Counted from the first letter of the stretch, positions 34,814 to 44,957 are shown. The stretch: DNA of 64,000 nucleotides from Oceanibaculum nanhaiense (GCF_002148795.1 NZ_MPOB01000004.1:1-64000), one strand, 5' to 3'. Program-made: numbers and translations. The notes: generated from the letters alone by a model not told the origin.

Positions 34814-35839
34814 TCACCGCTTCAGATACGTCCCATTCACGCAGTTGCGCAGCTCGCCGTCGCGTAGGTAGGCGATGGCGGTCTCCACCGCCTTGCGGCG
34901 GGCGTCCGTCTGGCTCTCCACGCTGTACCAGGCAGCGTGCGGGGTAACGACGAGGCGGCCTTTGATCCAGTCCGGCTGATCACGAAAATCGCGCATCAGC
35001 GGATGGTTGGCTTCTGGCGGCTCCTTTGGCAGCACGTCGAGGCCGGCGGCGGCGATGCGGTTGTCTTTCAGCGCTGCGTGCAGGGCATCAAGGTCGATCA
35101 GCGCGCCCCGCGCTGTATTCACCAGCACCGCTTCCGGTTTCATCGCAGACAGCGCGGCGGCGTCGATGATGTGCCGCGTCTCCTCGGTCAGCGGCGCGTG
35201 CAGGCTGACAATGTCGGCCTCGCCCAGCATCGTATGCAGGTCGGCCATCCGGGTGACGCCCAGCGCGATCTCCTGCCCCCAGGCGAGATAGGGGTCGTAG
35301 GCCAGCACATCGAGCCCGAAGGCCTTGGCGCGCAACGCCGCCGCGGTGCCGATGCGGCCGAGCCCGACGATGCCCAGCTTCTGGCCCCGGATGCGGCGGA
35401 TGGTGGTCGCCGGGCCGCTCCAGTCGAAGCCGGCCACCGGGTCAGTGCGGATGCGGTCATTATACTGCACGATGTTGCGGCGCAGCGTCAGCATCAGGGC
35501 GATGGCGTGGTCTGCCACCTCGCTGGTGCCATAATCCGGCACGTTGCAGACCGGGATGCCGGCTTCCCCCGTCGCCTTCAGCTCGACATGGTCGAAGCCC
35601 GCACCGCAGCGCACGATGATGCGGCATTTCTTCAGCTTCGGCACCAGTGCGGGCGTGATCGGGCATTCGTGCCACAGCAGGATGGCCTCCGCCTGTTCCC
35701 ATTCGGCATCGGGGATGGCGTCGCTGCTGCGCTCGCGCAATGTAACCAGATTCAGCAGGCCGGCGGCAGCCTCGCGCTCGACCAGCGCGCCGTCATGATA
35801 TTGCGCGTCCGGCGTCAGGGTGCGGAAGGGTGCGGTCAT
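34814..35839 (-). CDS. D-isomer-specific 2-hydroxyacid dehydrogenase (C-terminal-binding-protein-like)
   Basis: The 341-residue enzyme has the NAD-binding motif 'LGIVGLGRIGTAAALRAKAF' near 155-174 and the catalytic triad regions: Arg in 'NTARGALIDLDALHAAL', Glu in 'KEPPEANHPL' and His in 'VVTPHAAWYS'. This pattern is that of D-2-hydroxyacid dehydrogenases, close to the CtBP-like branch. Substrate (a D-2-hydroxy acid such as a phosphoglycerate or a sugar acid) is not decided. I chose ATG 35839 because AGGATAACGC precedes it; a longer frame exists. It follows an SDR gene by 22 bp, suggesting an operon for a small catabolic pathway. Confidence 0.88.
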   Translation of the reverse strand: MTAPFRTLTPDAQYHDGALVEREAAAGLLNLVTLRERSSDAIPDAEWEQAEAILLWHECPITPALVPKLKKCRIIVRCGAGFDHVELKATGEAGIPVCNVPDYGTSEVADHAIALMLTLRRNIVQYNDRIRTDPVAGFDWSGPATTIRRIRGQKLGIVGLGRIGTAAALRAKAFGLDVLAYDPYLAWGQEIALGVTRMADLHTMLGEADIVSLHAPLTEETRHIIDAAALSAMKPEAVLVNTARGALIDLDALHAALKDNRIAAAGLDVLPKEPPEANHPLMRDFRDQPDWIKGRLVVTPHAAWYSVESQTDARRKAVETAIAYLRDGELRNCVNGTYLKR

Positions 35840-35861
35840 GGCGTTATCCTGAAATAAGGGG

Positions 35862-36650
35862 TCAGACGAGATATTCGGTGCCGGCATCGACATTCAGGCT
35901 CTGCCCGGTGACGTGCCGTCCGGCATCGGAGCAGAGATAGAGCGCCATGTTGGCCACATCGGTCGCGGTCACGAATTCCTTCAGCGAGATCGGCGCCAGC
36001 ATCTCGGCGCGCATCTCCTCCTCGCCGATGCCGCGCGCCTTGGCCTTGGCCGACAGCACCGCCTCGATACGCGGGCCGGCGACCGAGCCGGGCAGGATGG
36101 CGTTCACCCGGATTCCGTACTCCCCAAGCTCGACAGACAGGGTGCGGGTGACGCCGACCACGCCCCATTTCGTCGCCGAATAGGGGCTGCGCATCGGGAA
36201 GGCAAAGCGCCCTGCGGCAGAGGCCAGGTTCACGATGCATCCGCCACCCGCCTGTTTCCCCGCCTGCTTCAGGGCCGGTACGGCGCGGCGGGTGCAGTAG
36301 AACAGCCCGTTCAGATTCACATCCAGGGTACGTTGCCACTCATCCGGGTCGATCTCCTCGATCGGGCCGGTGGGCCCGGCGATACCAGCATTATTGACCA
36401 GGATGTCGAGGCCGTTCAGTTCCTTCAGCGCCCTGTCCATGAAGCGGTCCACCTGCGCCCGGTCAGCGACATCCACCACCATGCCGAAGCTGCCGGGCAG
36501 GGCGGCGATGATCTCGTCCAGCGCCTTCTCATCGATGTCGCAGAGGAACAGCCGGGCGCCGGCCTGGTGGAACAGTTCGGCAATCCGCCTGCCAATGCCG
36601 CCGCCGGCCGCCGTGACGATGGCGTTGCGCCCGTTGAGGCTGAGCTGCAT
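35862..36650 (-). CDS. SDR family oxidoreductase
   Basis: The 262-residue classical SDR has 'TAAGGGIGRRIAELFHQAG' at the nucleotide site, 'NNAGIAGPTGP', the active-site 'SPYSATKWGVVG' (intact YxxxK) and 'VTGQSLNVDAGTEYLV' at the C-terminus. It resembles FabG-like sugar or hydroxyacid dehydrogenases. ATG 36650 follows GGAGGGTCCCCC, a good ribosome site. The 2-hydroxyacid dehydrogenase gene follows by 22 bp on the same strand, so both probably act in one oxidative pathway. The substrate is unknown. Confidence 0.88.
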   Translation of the reverse strand: MQLSLNGRNAIVTAAGGGIGRRIAELFHQAGARLFLCDIDEKALDEIIAALPGSFGMVVDVADRAQVDRFMDRALKELNGLDILVNNAGIAGPTGPIEEIDPDEWQRTLDVNLNGLFYCTRRAVPALKQAGKQAGGGCIVNLASAAGRFAFPMRSPYSATKWGVVGVTRTLSVELGEYGIRVNAILPGSVAGPRIEAVLSAKAKARGIGEEEMRAEMLAPISLKEFVTATDVANMALYLCSDAGRHVTGQSLNVDAGTEYLV

Positions 36651-36743
36651 GGGGGACCCTCCGCTGTGCTTCTTGATTGGGTTCAAGATGTATCAGGCGA
36701 GGCGGATAGGGGGGAAGGGGAGCGTACTTACTGACGCAAATAT

Positions 36744-37304
36744 TTACAGCCGGTCGGGGTCGATCTGGTCCTTCGGGTCGCCATCGCGGCTGCCGACCAT
36801 CAGCCCGCCGGCGATGAAGGCGCCGGTCAGCAGCAGGGCGGTGATTGTCGCCAGCGTGCTCCAGGCGGCGCCGAATTCCTGGCCGATCCAGACCACGCCG
36901 AACCAGAAGGCGAAGAAGGAGGCGACGGCGGCCAGGAGCATGAAGCCGACCCTGAGCACCAGATTGCCGATGCGCCGGGCCGACATCACCTCGCCCACAG
37001 CGGCACGCAGCGCGGTGTCGCGCAGTGCTTCGGCGATTTCCTGCTGCGCCAGCTTGCGCCAGTCGCGGTAGGACATGCCGCCGCCGGTCTTGTCGCTGAC
37101 TTCCTTGCGGCTCTCGATGACGTCGCGCAGATGATCGACGATCTCTGCCGCGCGCTCGTCATGTGTCATGTCGGAACGCCGCTTCTTCGGTCCCGGTGTT
37201 TCGCGGGAAGGCGCGATCTTCAGCGGCGGCATGGAGACATGCCTGGGGGCAGGACGGGGCGGCCGGCCCGCCTGTCCGCCATTTCGATAGGAACTTTGCG
37301 ACAT
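36744..37304 (-). CDS. Hypothetical membrane protein, basic N-terminus and two helices
   Basis: The product (about 186 residues) starts with a Pro-, Arg- and Lys-rich segment of about 45 residues, continues with a soluble helical stretch and then two transmembrane helices (about 114-135 and 145-165). A short hydrophilic tail ends in 'DQIDPDRL'. I placed the start at 37304 because AGGGCGAAG precedes that ATG; ATG 37172 ('MTHDERAAEIV') is a plausible shorter start. The layout vaguely resembles small holin-like or phage-shock type proteins, but no family is assigned. It lies 117 bp downstream of the DUF2794 gene on the same strand. Confidence 0.65.
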   Translation of the reverse strand: MSQSSYRNGGQAGRPPRPAPRHVSMPPLKIAPSRETPGPKKRRSDMTHDERAAEIVDHLRDVIESRKEVSDKTGGGMSYRDWRKLAQQEIAEALRDTALRAAVGEVMSARRIGNLVLRVGFMLLAAVASFFAFWFGVVWIGQEFGAAWSTLATITALLLTGAFIAGGLMVGSRDGDPKDQIDPDRL

Positions 37305-37421
37305 CTTCGCCCTGGCATCTGTTGCGTATCGGCTCATGCTGCGAGCCAAGCAAGGATTGCGCCAGACAATAGCGGCTGCGGGCTGCGGCGTCGATCCTGA
37401 TGCTGTTTTCAGCACCCCACC

Positions 37422-37757
37422 CTAGCGTACCACCTCTAGGCGGCGGTCGAAGGCTTCAAGCACCTCCTCCAGCGTCGAGCCGCGCTTCAGCTGCTGCTTG
37501 CCGCTGACCAGATAATACTCAACCGGGCGCTGCGGCCCCTTGTTGCATTTCTGGATGGCGAAAATTGGCCGTTCATGCGTGTGGCGGAAGATCGAGAAGG
37601 AAGCAACCTGCCCGTCATGGTCGATGGCGTAGTCGCGCCATTCGCCCGAGGCCACGCGGCGGCTGTACACATCCAGTATCCTGCCCAGCTCATGCCGGCT
37701 GAAATAGGTGCTGCGGCGTTGCTTCTGATAATCGGCCAGGCGGACGAACTGGTTCAT
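37422..37757 (-). CDS. DUF2794 domain protein
   Basis: This 111-residue basic protein matches the DUF2794 family, found almost only in alphaproteobacteria and of unknown function. The sequence around 'FSRHELGRILDVYSRRVASG' (19-38) and the later 'PIFAIQKCNKGPQRPVEYYL' are recognisable. It has no membrane segment or signal peptide. The ATG at 37757 begins the conserved region; a longer frame upstream lacks a ribosome site. It is divergent from the YfgM/CpoB-like gene. Confidence 0.82.
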   Translation of the reverse strand: MNQFVRLADYQKQRRSTYFSRHELGRILDVYSRRVASGEWRDYAIDHDGQVASFSIFRHTHERPIFAIQKCNKGPQRPVEYYLVSGKQQLKRGSTLEEVLEAFDRRLEVVR

Positions 37758-37946
37758 AAGGCGGTCTCGGCACCTATTCCGGTTAGGGTTGCTGTAACAG
37801 TTTTGCCAAAATTGCCGGCAGCGTAAAGCCCGAAGGAAGCGAACTCGTCTCTGCGGCACCGCTTCGCATTGCATTGCCGGGGCGTGGAGGCTACCTTACG
37901 CCGCTTTCGGACCGATCCGGTCCTCCCGTTAGCGAGAAGCTTGCCC

Positions 37947-38588
37947 GTGGCCGATATTTTTCGCGAAATCGACGAGGAACTTCGTCAGGACAATCTGAAG
38001 CGCATCTGGACGCGCTATCGATACCTGATTGTGGGTGGTGTGGCGGCGCTGCTGCTGGGCACCGCCGGCTATGTCGGCTGGAAGGAATACCAGTCGCGCC
38101 AGCAGGCGGCGACCGCGGAAAGCTATTCGGCGGCGCTGGCCCTCGTCGGCGAACAGAATGCCGAGGCGACCGACCGCTTCGCCGATCTGGCGCAGTCGGG
38201 CAGCACTGGCTATGCCGCGCTGGCACGGCTGGAGCAGGCAGCCCTGCTGTGGCAGGACGACAAGCGGGCTGAGGCCATCGCCGCCCTGGATGCGCTGGCT
38301 GGCGATTCCGCCGCCCCCACGGCGCTGCGCGAACTGGCGACGGTGCTGGGTGCCCAGCGCCGGCTGGAAGCGGGCGAGAGTGCCGGCGTGAAGACGCATC
38401 TGGCCACCCTTATCGACAGCGACAGCGCCTGGCGGCATCTGGCGCGCGAGCTGGCCGCCCTGGCCGCCGAGGCCGAGGGCAACCGGGCGGAAGCGCGCGA
38501 GCTGCTGCGCAAGCTGACCGACGATCTGGAAGCCCCGCAGGGTGCCCGCGCCCGCGCGGCCGAACTGCTCCAGGCATTGCCGGAATAG
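37947..38588 (+). CDS. YfgM/CpoB-like tetratricopeptide protein
   Basis: This membrane-anchored protein of about 213 residues has a cytoplasmic start ('VADIFREIDEELRQDNLKRI'), a single transmembrane helix (about 27-46) and a periplasmic TPR-like helical domain rich in Ala and Leu. E. coli YfgM (ancillary SecYEG subunit) has this architecture and lies next to bamB and der, as here. The GTG start at 37947 is supported by the conserved N-terminus and GAGAAGC 7 nt upstream. bamB begins 7 bp downstream. Confidence 0.82.
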   Translation: MADIFREIDEELRQDNLKRIWTRYRYLIVGGVAALLLGTAGYVGWKEYQSRQQAATAESYSAALALVGEQNAEATDRFADLAQSGSTGYAALARLEQAALLWQDDKRAEAIAALDALAGDSAAPTALRELATVLGAQRRLEAGESAGVKTHLATLIDSDSAWRHLARELAALAAEAEGNRAEARELLRKLTDDLEAPQGARARAAELLQALPE

Positions 38589-38595
38589 ACCCGAA

Positions 38596-39936
38596 ATGAC
38601 CAGATTTCGTGCCCTGCTTCGCTGGACCCTGGCGGCTTCCGTCAGCTTTGCCTTTACCGGTGCCCTTGCCGGCTGCGGCTGGTTCGGCGCCAAGGAAGCG
38701 CCGCCGCTGCCGGGCGAGCGCATGGCGGTGCTGCTGTTCGACAGCGAGCTGAAGGCCGATCCCCAGGTGGCCGAGCAGGCGGTCAGGCTACCGCGCCCGG
38801 TCGTCAATCCGGACTGGGCAATGGCCGGCGGCCGTCCGAGCCATGCCATGCATCATCTGGCGCTGGGTGATATGCCGGGCGTCGTCTGGCGCGCGGATGC
38901 CGGCACCGGCTCCGACGATAACGCGGTACTGACCGCGCCGCCCATCGTCGCATCCGGCAAGGTATTCACCATCGATGCCGAGGGCATGGTCAGCGCCTTC
39001 GATGCTGGGAACGGTAACCGGCTCTGGCAGGTCGAGACCGCGCCGGAAGGCGAGAACAGTGCGGTGGTCGGCGGCGGGCTCGGGTATAACAATGGCCGGA
39101 TCTATGTCGGCAGCGGCTATGCCCAGGTGCTGGCCCTCTCGGCGGAGAATGGCGAGCAGGTCTGGCGCGCCAACATGCCGGCCCCGGTGCGTGCCGCGCC
39201 GACCGTCTCCGACGGGCGCGTCTTCATCGTCACGCTGGACAATCAGGCGATTGCGCTGAACGCGGAGACCGGCGAACGCCTGTGGGGCCATGCCGGTATC
39301 TCCGAAGTGGCGGGTCTTGTCGGCGGTGCCAGCCCGGCGGTGGAGCGCGATGTGGTGGTCGTGCCATTCTCCTCCGGCGAGATTTTCGCGCTGCGGGCGG
39401 AGAATGGCCGCCTGCTGTGGACCGACAATTTGACCGCCGTGCGCCGCGTCGATGCGATCTCCAGCCTGGCCGATATCCGTGGCCTGCCGGTGATCGATCG
39501 CGAGATCGTGCTGGCGGTCAGCCATAGCGGCCGCATGGCCGCGGTGGACCGCCGGATCGGCGCCCGCCTGTGGGAAAAGGATATTGGCGGCACGCAGATG
39601 CCGTGGGTCGCCGGCGATTACGTGTTTGTCGTGACCAATGATGCCGAACTGGTGGCGCTGACCCGCAAGGAAGGGTATATCCGCTGGATCGCCCGGCTGC
39701 CGCGCTTCGAGGATGAGGAGGATCGCGAAGACCCGATCTTCTGGTCCGGCCCGGTGCTGGCGGGGGACCGGCTGATCGTCGCCGGCTCGCATGGCGAGGC
39801 GATGTCGGTCTCGCCCTATACCGGCGAAGTGCTCGGTCGCTTCGAACTGCCGGATGGCGTCTCGATATCGCCGGTGGTGGCCGACAACACGCTTTACATT
39901 CTCACCGACGCCGCCGAATTGCTGGCGTTGCGCTGA
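38596..39936 (+). CDS. bamB: Outer membrane assembly lipoprotein BamB
   Basis: The 446-residue lipoprotein has a signal peptide with lipobox 'LAGC' (Cys27 becomes the acylated N-terminus). A PQQ-like beta-propeller follows, built of repeated blades with '[20 protein letters not shown]', '[20 protein letters not shown]' and similar units. As part of the BAM complex it helps BamA fold outer-membrane proteins. It sits between the YfgM/CpoB-like gene and der, a conserved arrangement. The start at 38596 gives a normal signal peptide. Confidence 0.92.
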   Translation: MTRFRALLRWTLAASVSFAFTGALAGCGWFGAKEAPPLPGERMAVLLFDSELKADPQVAEQAVRLPRPVVNPDWAMAGGRPSHAMHHLALGDMPGVVWRADAGTGSDDNAVLTAPPIVASGKVFTIDAEGMVSAFDAGNGNRLWQVETAPEGENSAVVGGGLGYNNGRIYVGSGYAQVLALSAENGEQVWRANMPAPVRAAPTVSDGRVFIVTLDNQAIALNAETGERLWGHAGISEVAGLVGGASPAVERDVVVVPFSSGEIFALRAENGRLLWTDNLTAVRRVDAISSLADIRGLPVIDREIVLAVSHSGRMAAVDRRIGARLWEKDIGGTQMPWVAGDYVFVVTNDAELVALTRKEGYIRWIARLPRFEDEEDREDPIFWSGPVLAGDRLIVAGSHGEAMSVSPYTGEVLGRFELPDGVSISPVVADNTLYILTDAAELLALR

Positions 39937-39976
39937 GCCCGACACACATCAGGTTGGGACAGGTCACTTGACCGAC

Positions 39977-41413
39977 ATGACTCGCTTTACCATCGCCATC
40001 GTCGGCCGGCCGAACGTCGGTAAATCGACGCTGTTCAACCGGCTGGCCGGCAAGCAGCTGGCCATCGTCGAGGATACGCCGGGCGTCACCCGCGACTGGC
40101 GCGAGGCGGCGGGCCGGCTCGGGCCGCTGCGCTTCCGGCTGATCGATACTGCCGGTTACGAGGAAAGCTACGATGACAGCCTGCCAGCGCGGATGCGCCA
40201 GCAGACGGAGCGGGCCATCCAGGAGGCCGACCTCACCCTGATGGTGGTGGATGCGCGCGCCGGGCTGACGCCGCTGGACGAGACCTTCTCGCGGCTGTTG
40301 CGCAAGGGCAGCCGGCCGGTCGTGCTTGTCGCCAACAAATGCGAGGGCAGGGCGGGCGAGCCCGGCTTGCTGGAGGCATATTCCCTGGGGCTGGGCGATC
40401 CGATCCCGTTTTCGGCGCAGCATGGCATCGGCCTGTCCGATCTGTATGACGCCATCGTCGCCCATATGCCGGAGGAGCCGGAAGAGCCGGCGGAAGAGGA
40501 TGAGCCGTTGCCGGTGCCAGCGGTGGCCGGTGTAGCGGTCGTGGACGCGGATGGCGTGGAGGTGCTGGATGGCGATTTGCTGCCAGACGATGCGCCCCGC
40601 ATCATCCAGATGGCCATTGTCGGCCGACCGAATGCCGGAAAATCGACGCTGGTGAACCAGCTGCTGGGCGTGGAGCGCATGCTGACCGGCCCGGAGGCCG
40701 GCATCACCCGCGACGCCATCGCCACCGACTGGGAATATGGCGGCCGTCCGGTGCGGCTGGTCGATACCGCCGGCATGCGCCGCAAGGCGCGCATCGACGA
40801 GAAGCTGGAGCAGCTTTCCGTACAGGATACGCTGCGCTCGATCCGCTACGCCCATGTCGTGGTGCTGATGCTGGATGCCGAGCTTGGCATGGACAAGCAG
40901 GACCTCACCATCGCCCGCATGGTGGAGGAGGAGGGGCGCGCGCTCGTCATCGCCTTCAACAAGTGGGACGCCGTCACCGACAAGGAAACCGCGCTGGCCG
41001 ATCTGCGCGACCGGCTGGAAGTCTCCCTCAGCCAGGTCAAGGGCGTGCCGGTGGTGACGTTGTCGGCGCTGAAGGGCCGCAATCTCGACAAGCTGATGGG
41101 GGCCGTCTTCCAGGTCTATGACACCTGGAACCGCCGCGTCTCCACGGCGCAGCTCAATCGCTGGCTGGCCGGCCTTACCGAGATGCATCCGCCGCCGCTG
41201 GTCGCAGGCCGCCGGCTGAAGCTGCGCTACATGACCCAGATCAAGACAAGGCCGCCGACCTTCGCGATCTGGGCCAGCCGGCCGGACGAGCTGCCGGGCA
41301 GCTACCAGCGCTATCTGGTGAACGGGCTGCGGCAGGATTTCGATTTGCCGGGGGTACCGGTCAGGCTCTATCTGCGCAAGGGCCGCAACCCCTATGCCAG
41401 CAAGAAGAAGTAA
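39977..41413 (+). CDS. der: GTPase Der (EngA), ribosome assembly
   Basis: The 478-residue protein has two GTPase domains in tandem, the hallmark of Der: '[11 protein letters not shown]' (8-18) and '[11 protein letters not shown]' near 214-224, each followed by a DTAG motif, and a C-terminal KH-like domain ending 'RNPYASKKK'. Der acts in late maturation of the 50S subunit. An acidic linker ('[14 protein letters not shown]') separates the GTPases. I chose ATG 39977; an in-frame TTG at 39968 has a better-spaced ACAGG upstream and could be the true start. It converges on mltG with 9 bp between stops. Confidence 0.95.
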   Translation: MTRFTIAIVGRPNVGKSTLFNRLAGKQLAIVEDTPGVTRDWREAAGRLGPLRFRLIDTAGYEESYDDSLPARMRQQTERAIQEADLTLMVVDARAGLTPLDETFSRLLRKGSRPVVLVANKCEGRAGEPGLLEAYSLGLGDPIPFSAQHGIGLSDLYDAIVAHMPEEPEEPAEEDEPLPVPAVAGVAVVDADGVEVLDGDLLPDDAPRIIQMAIVGRPNAGKSTLVNQLLGVERMLTGPEAGITRDAIATDWEYGGRPVRLVDTAGMRRKARIDEKLEQLSVQDTLRSIRYAHVVVLMLDAELGMDKQDLTIARMVEEEGRALVIAFNKWDAVTDKETALADLRDRLEVSLSQVKGVPVVTLSALKGRNLDKLMGAVFQVYDTWNRRVSTAQLNRWLAGLTEMHPPPLVAGRRLKLRYMTQIKTRPPTFAIWASRPDELPGSYQRYLVNGLRQDFDLPGVPVRLYLRKGRNPYASKKK

Positions 41414-41422
41414 GGTTACGCC

Positions 41423-42406
41423 CTACTGACGCTGCTCGCGCTGGAACTGGCGCCAGCGCCGGACATTGGCATTGTGCTCGTCCAGCGTGCGGGCGAAGGC
41501 ATGGCCGCCGCTGCCATCGGCCACGAAATAATACTCGTCGCTGGAAATCGGATTCAGCACGGCGCGCAGCGAATCGCGGCCGGGATTGCAGATCGGCGCC
41601 GGCGGCAGCCCATCGCGCGTGTAGGTGTTGTAGGGGTGGTCCTTCTGCAGATCGACGCGCAGCAGGGGCCGGTCCAGCGTGCCGAGGCCGTCGCTGAGGC
41701 CATAGATCACCGTCGGGTCGGATTGCAGCCGCATGCCCTTGCGCAGCCGGTTCACGAACACGGCGGCGACGCGCGGGCGCTCTGACGGGATCGCGGTCTC
41801 GCGTTCGACGATGGAGGCCAGCACCAGCGCCTCCTCCCTGGTATCGAAGGGCAGGTTCGGCGCGCGGCTTTCCCACAGCCGGTCCAGCGTTTCGCGCATG
41901 GCGTGCTGCATGCGCCGCAGGATATCCGCGCGCTCGTCACCATAGGAGAAATGATAGGTCTCGGGCAGCAGGGCGCCTTCCGGCGGCAGCGGGGCGGGGT
42001 CGCCGTCCAGCCCCTCGACGGCGGCGAGCTGGGCAGCGATCTGCCGTACCGTCAGCCCTTCGGCGATGGTCAGGCGGCGCACCACGGTCTCGCCGCTTTG
42101 CAGCAGCGCCATCACCTCACGCGGGCTGATGCCGGGCTTGAAGGCATATTCCCCGGCCTTCAGCGCGCCGGAGACGCCCTTCAGCTTTACCGCGGCCATG
42201 AACAGTTCGGGATAACGCAGGATGCCGGCCTGCTCCAGCCGGCGGGCGATGCCCTCGACACCGCTGCCGCGCGGGATGACCAGCGCGGTCTCGGTCAGCA
42301 GAGGGCCGGGCCGGGTAAACTGGGCATAGCCCCAGACCAGCAGGCCGCCGCCGGCCAGCATGGCCAGCAGCAGGAAGGTCAGAAAGCCGGAAAGCAGGCG
42401 TCCCAT
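41423..42406 (-). CDS. mltG: Endolytic murein transglycosylase MltG
   Basis: The 327-residue inner-membrane protein has one N-terminal helix (residues 7-28), a LysM-like region ('VIPRGSGVEGIARRL' near 43-57) and the YceG catalytic domain with the active Glu in 'LASIVERETA' (E201) and 'GMRLQSDPTVIYGL' further on. MltG cuts nascent glycan strands and so sets their length. It lies 11 bp downstream of fabF and is probably co-transcribed, as in many alphaproteobacteria. Confidence 0.94.
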   Translation of the reverse strand: MGRLLSGFLTFLLLAMLAGGGLLVWGYAQFTRPGPLLTETALVIPRGSGVEGIARRLEQAGILRYPELFMAAVKLKGVSGALKAGEYAFKPGISPREVMALLQSGETVVRRLTIAEGLTVRQIAAQLAAVEGLDGDPAPLPPEGALLPETYHFSYGDERADILRRMQHAMRETLDRLWESRAPNLPFDTREEALVLASIVERETAIPSERPRVAAVFVNRLRKGMRLQSDPTVIYGLSDGLGTLDRPLLRVDLQKDHPYNTYTRDGLPPAPICNPGRDSLRAVLNPISSDEYYFVADGSGGHAFARTLDEHNANVRRWRQFQREQRQ

Positions 42407-42417
42407 CGGACGCCCGC

Positions 42418-43683
42418 TCAGGCAATCGCCGTGAAGATCAGCGAGGCGTTGGTGCCGCCGAATCCGAAGGAGTTGGAGAGCGCCGCCCGGACTTTCCGCT
42501 CCTTCGCCTTGTGCGGCACGAGGTCGATGCCCGTGCAGCTCTCGGACGGATTGTCCAGGTTCAGCGTCGGCGGCACGAGGCTGTTGCGCATCGCCTGGAT
42601 GCAGAAGATCGCCTCGACGCTGCCGGCGGCCCCCAGCAGGTGGCCGATGGCCGATTTGGTGGAGGACATGGAAATCGACTTGGTGGCATCGCCGAACAGC
42701 CGCTTCACCGCGCCCAGCTCGATCTCGTCGCCCAGCGGCGTCGAGGTGCCGTGCGCGTTCACATAGTCGATATCCTCGGGCGACAGGCCGGCATCGCGCA
42801 GCGCGTTGCGCATGGAGCGGAAGCCGCCATTGCCATCATCCGCCGGGGCGGTGATGTGGTGCGCATCGCCCGACATGCCATAGCCGACCAGCTCGGCATA
42901 GATCGTCGCACCGCGCCGCTTGGCGCGCTCATACTCTTCCAGCACGACGATGCCGGCGCCTTCGCCCATGACGAATCCGTCGCGGTCCTTGTCCCAGGGG
43001 CGGGAGGCCTTTTCCGGCGTGTCGTTGTAGTTGGTGGAGAGCGCACGGGCCGCCGAAAAACCGGCGATGCCGATGCGGCTGACCGCTGCTTCCGCGCCGC
43101 CGGCGACCATCACGTCGCAATCGCCATGCATGATCAGCCGGGCCGCATCGCCGATGGCGTGCGCGCCGGTCGAGCAGGCGGTGACGGGAGCATGGTTCGG
43201 TCCACGAAAGCCGTATTTGATCGAGACATGGCCGGAGGCCAGGTTGATCAGCGCGGCCGGGATGAAGAACGGCGTGACCCGGCGCGGGCCCTGTTCCTTC
43301 AGCGTGATGGAGCCATTATAGATGGTCTCCAGCCCGCCGATGCCCGAACCGATCATGACGCCGACGCGCTCGCTCTCCTCATCGGTTTGCGGCGCAACCC
43401 CGGAATCCGCTACCGCCTGGTCGGCCGCAGCCACCGCATAGATGATGAAGCGGTCCATCTTGCGCTGGTCTTTGGTCGATATCCATTCGTCGGCGTTGAA
43501 CTTGCCCTCCGACGCCGGACCAGACGGTACCTGACCGGCGATCTTCGCCGGCAGGTCCGAGACATCGAAATGCTGTACGCCGGTAATTCCGGACTGTCCG
43601 GCAACGAGGCGATCCCAGGTGGCACTGACACCGCATCCCAGCGGTGTGACCAGACCCATCCCGGTGACGACGACACGTCTCAT
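42418..43683 (-). CDS. fabF: 3-oxoacyl-ACP synthase II
   Basis: The 421-residue condensing enzyme elongates acyl-ACP with malonyl-ACP. The Cys-His-His active site is complete: Cys170 in 'VTACSTGAHAIG', His in 'NAHGTSTPLGD' near 305, and His in 'TKSAIGHLLGAAG' near 342. The 'GFGGTNASLIF' C-terminus is typical of KAS II. It lies between acpP (67 bp upstream) and mltG. Confidence 0.96.
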   Translation of the reverse strand: MRRVVVTGMGLVTPLGCGVSATWDRLVAGQSGITGVQHFDVSDLPAKIAGQVPSGPASEGKFNADEWISTKDQRKMDRFIIYAVAAADQAVADSGVAPQTDEESERVGVMIGSGIGGLETIYNGSITLKEQGPRRVTPFFIPAALINLASGHVSIKYGFRGPNHAPVTACSTGAHAIGDAARLIMHGDCDVMVAGGAEAAVSRIGIAGFSAARALSTNYNDTPEKASRPWDKDRDGFVMGEGAGIVVLEEYERAKRRGATIYAELVGYGMSGDAHHITAPADDGNGGFRSMRNALRDAGLSPEDIDYVNAHGTSTPLGDEIELGAVKRLFGDATKSISMSSTKSAIGHLLGAAGSVEAIFCIQAMRNSLVPPTLNLDNPSESCTGIDLVPHKAKERKVRAALSNSFGFGGTNASLIFTAIA

Positions 43684-43750
43684 GCTCTGTACCGCTGTTC
43701 GTTACGTGAATCCGTGCATCCTGCGTACAGCACCGACAGGACAGCGACGC

Positions 43751-43987
43751 TCAGGCAGAGTTCTTTTCGATGAAGCTGATCGCGTCCTTGACGGTCTGGA
43801 TCTTCTCCGCCGCATCGTCCGGGATCTCGCAACCGAATTCTTCTTCGAACGCCATCACCAGCTCGACGGTGTCCAGGCTGTCGGCGCCCAGATCGTCAAT
43901 GAAGCTGGCATCTTCGGTAACCTTCGCCTCATCGACACCCAAGTGCTCGACGACGATTTTCTTCACCCGCTCGGCGACATCGCTCAT
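43751..43987 (-). CDS. acpP: Acyl carrier protein
   Basis: The 78-residue acidic protein carries acyl chains on a phosphopantetheine arm attached to Ser37 in '[14 protein letters not shown]'. The highly conserved length and motif leave little doubt. The start at 43987 is chosen because 'MSDVAERV' begins the domain; a longer frame upstream adds unrelated residues. A 180-bp gap to fabG suggests its own promoter. Confidence 0.97.
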   Translation of the reverse strand: MSDVAERVKKIVVEHLGVDEAKVTEDASFIDDLGADSLDTVELVMAFEEEFGCEIPDDAAEKIQTVKDAISFIEKNSA

Positions 43988-44167
43988 GATTAGCAGTCCC
44001 TTGATTTGTATTGAAAAATACCTGTTTACCGAAGGCGCCGCCAATGGCCGATACTTCCCTCGGGCGGCAAGGTGGGGTTGTCTATCACACTTTGTTTTTT
44101 CAGGCCAGCCTTCGACAAATGCAACATGAAACCGCTTTTGCGCTGGTTTCGTGTCGCATTCAAGCCG

Positions 44168-44905
44168 TTACAGCATCGCCATTCCGCCATTCACATGTAA
44201 CGTATGGCCGGTCACATAGGATGCCTCGTCGCTGGCGAGATAGAGCACGGCGGCGGCCACATCCTCGGGCGTGCCCAGCCGGCCGGCCGGGATACGCTCG
44301 GACAGTTTCGCGTGCTGCTCTTCCGACAGGGCGTCGGTCATCGGCGTGGCGATGAAGCCGGGGGCGACCAGATTGACCGTGATGTTGCGCGCCGCGACCT
44401 CGGCGGCCAGCGCCTTGGAGAAACCGATCATGCCGGCCTTGGATGCGGCGTAGTTGGTCTGCCCCGGATTGCCGGTAGCGCCGACCACGGAGGAAATGCC
44501 GACAATCCGGCCCCAGCGCTTCTTCATCATCCCGCGCAGGGCCGCGCGCGCAAGGCGCATGCCAGCGGTCAGATTGACGTCCAGCACGGTCTGCCAGTCC
44601 TCGTCCTTCATGCGCAGCAGCAGGCCGTCGCGGGTCAGGCCGGCATTGTTCACCAGAATATCCAGGCCGCCCGCCTGCTCCTCGACAGTCTTGATCAGCG
44701 CCTCGGTGGCGGCGGTGTCGGTCAGGTTGGCCGGGGTGACGATGGCGCGCTCGCCGAGAGCAGCGGCCAGCTCCTCCAGCGGCCCGGTGCGGGTGCCGCT
44801 TAACGCCAGTGTGGCGCCCTGGGCGTGCAGGGCGCGCGCGATGGCGCCGCCGATGCCGCCCGACGCGCCGGTGACCAGCGCGACCTTACCCGTCAAATCG
44901 AACAT
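44168..44905 (-). CDS. fabG: 3-oxoacyl-ACP reductase FabG
   Basis: The 245-residue SDR reduces 3-oxoacyl-ACP with NADPH in fatty-acid elongation. Motifs are 'VTGASGGIGGAIA' (11-23), 'NNAG', the catalytic Ser139 in 'VGISSV', Tyr152 and Lys156 in 'NYAASKAGMIGF', and 'VTGHTLHVNGGMAML' at the end. Context between fabD and acpP settles the assignment, unlike the other SDRs in the window. Confidence 0.96.
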   Translation of the reverse strand: MFDLTGKVALVTGASGGIGGAIARALHAQGATLALSGTRTGPLEELAAALGERAIVTPANLTDTAATEALIKTVEEQAGGLDILVNNAGLTRDGLLLRMKDEDWQTVLDVNLTAGMRLARAALRGMMKKRWGRIVGISSVVGATGNPGQTNYAASKAGMIGFSKALAAEVAARNITVNLVAPGFIATPMTDALSEEQHAKLSERIPAGRLGTPEDVAAAVLYLASDEASYVTGHTLHVNGGMAML

Positions 44906-44957
44906 GCGGTACTCCCTGTTCTTATAAAGCCGGTCCGAGTCGGCCAGCCCAAACTCT

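Noticed and set aside
44128-44150. GAAACC...GGTTTC inverted repeat between fabG and acpP
   Set aside because: The stem is only 6 bp with a large loop and no T-run, so a terminator is not supported.
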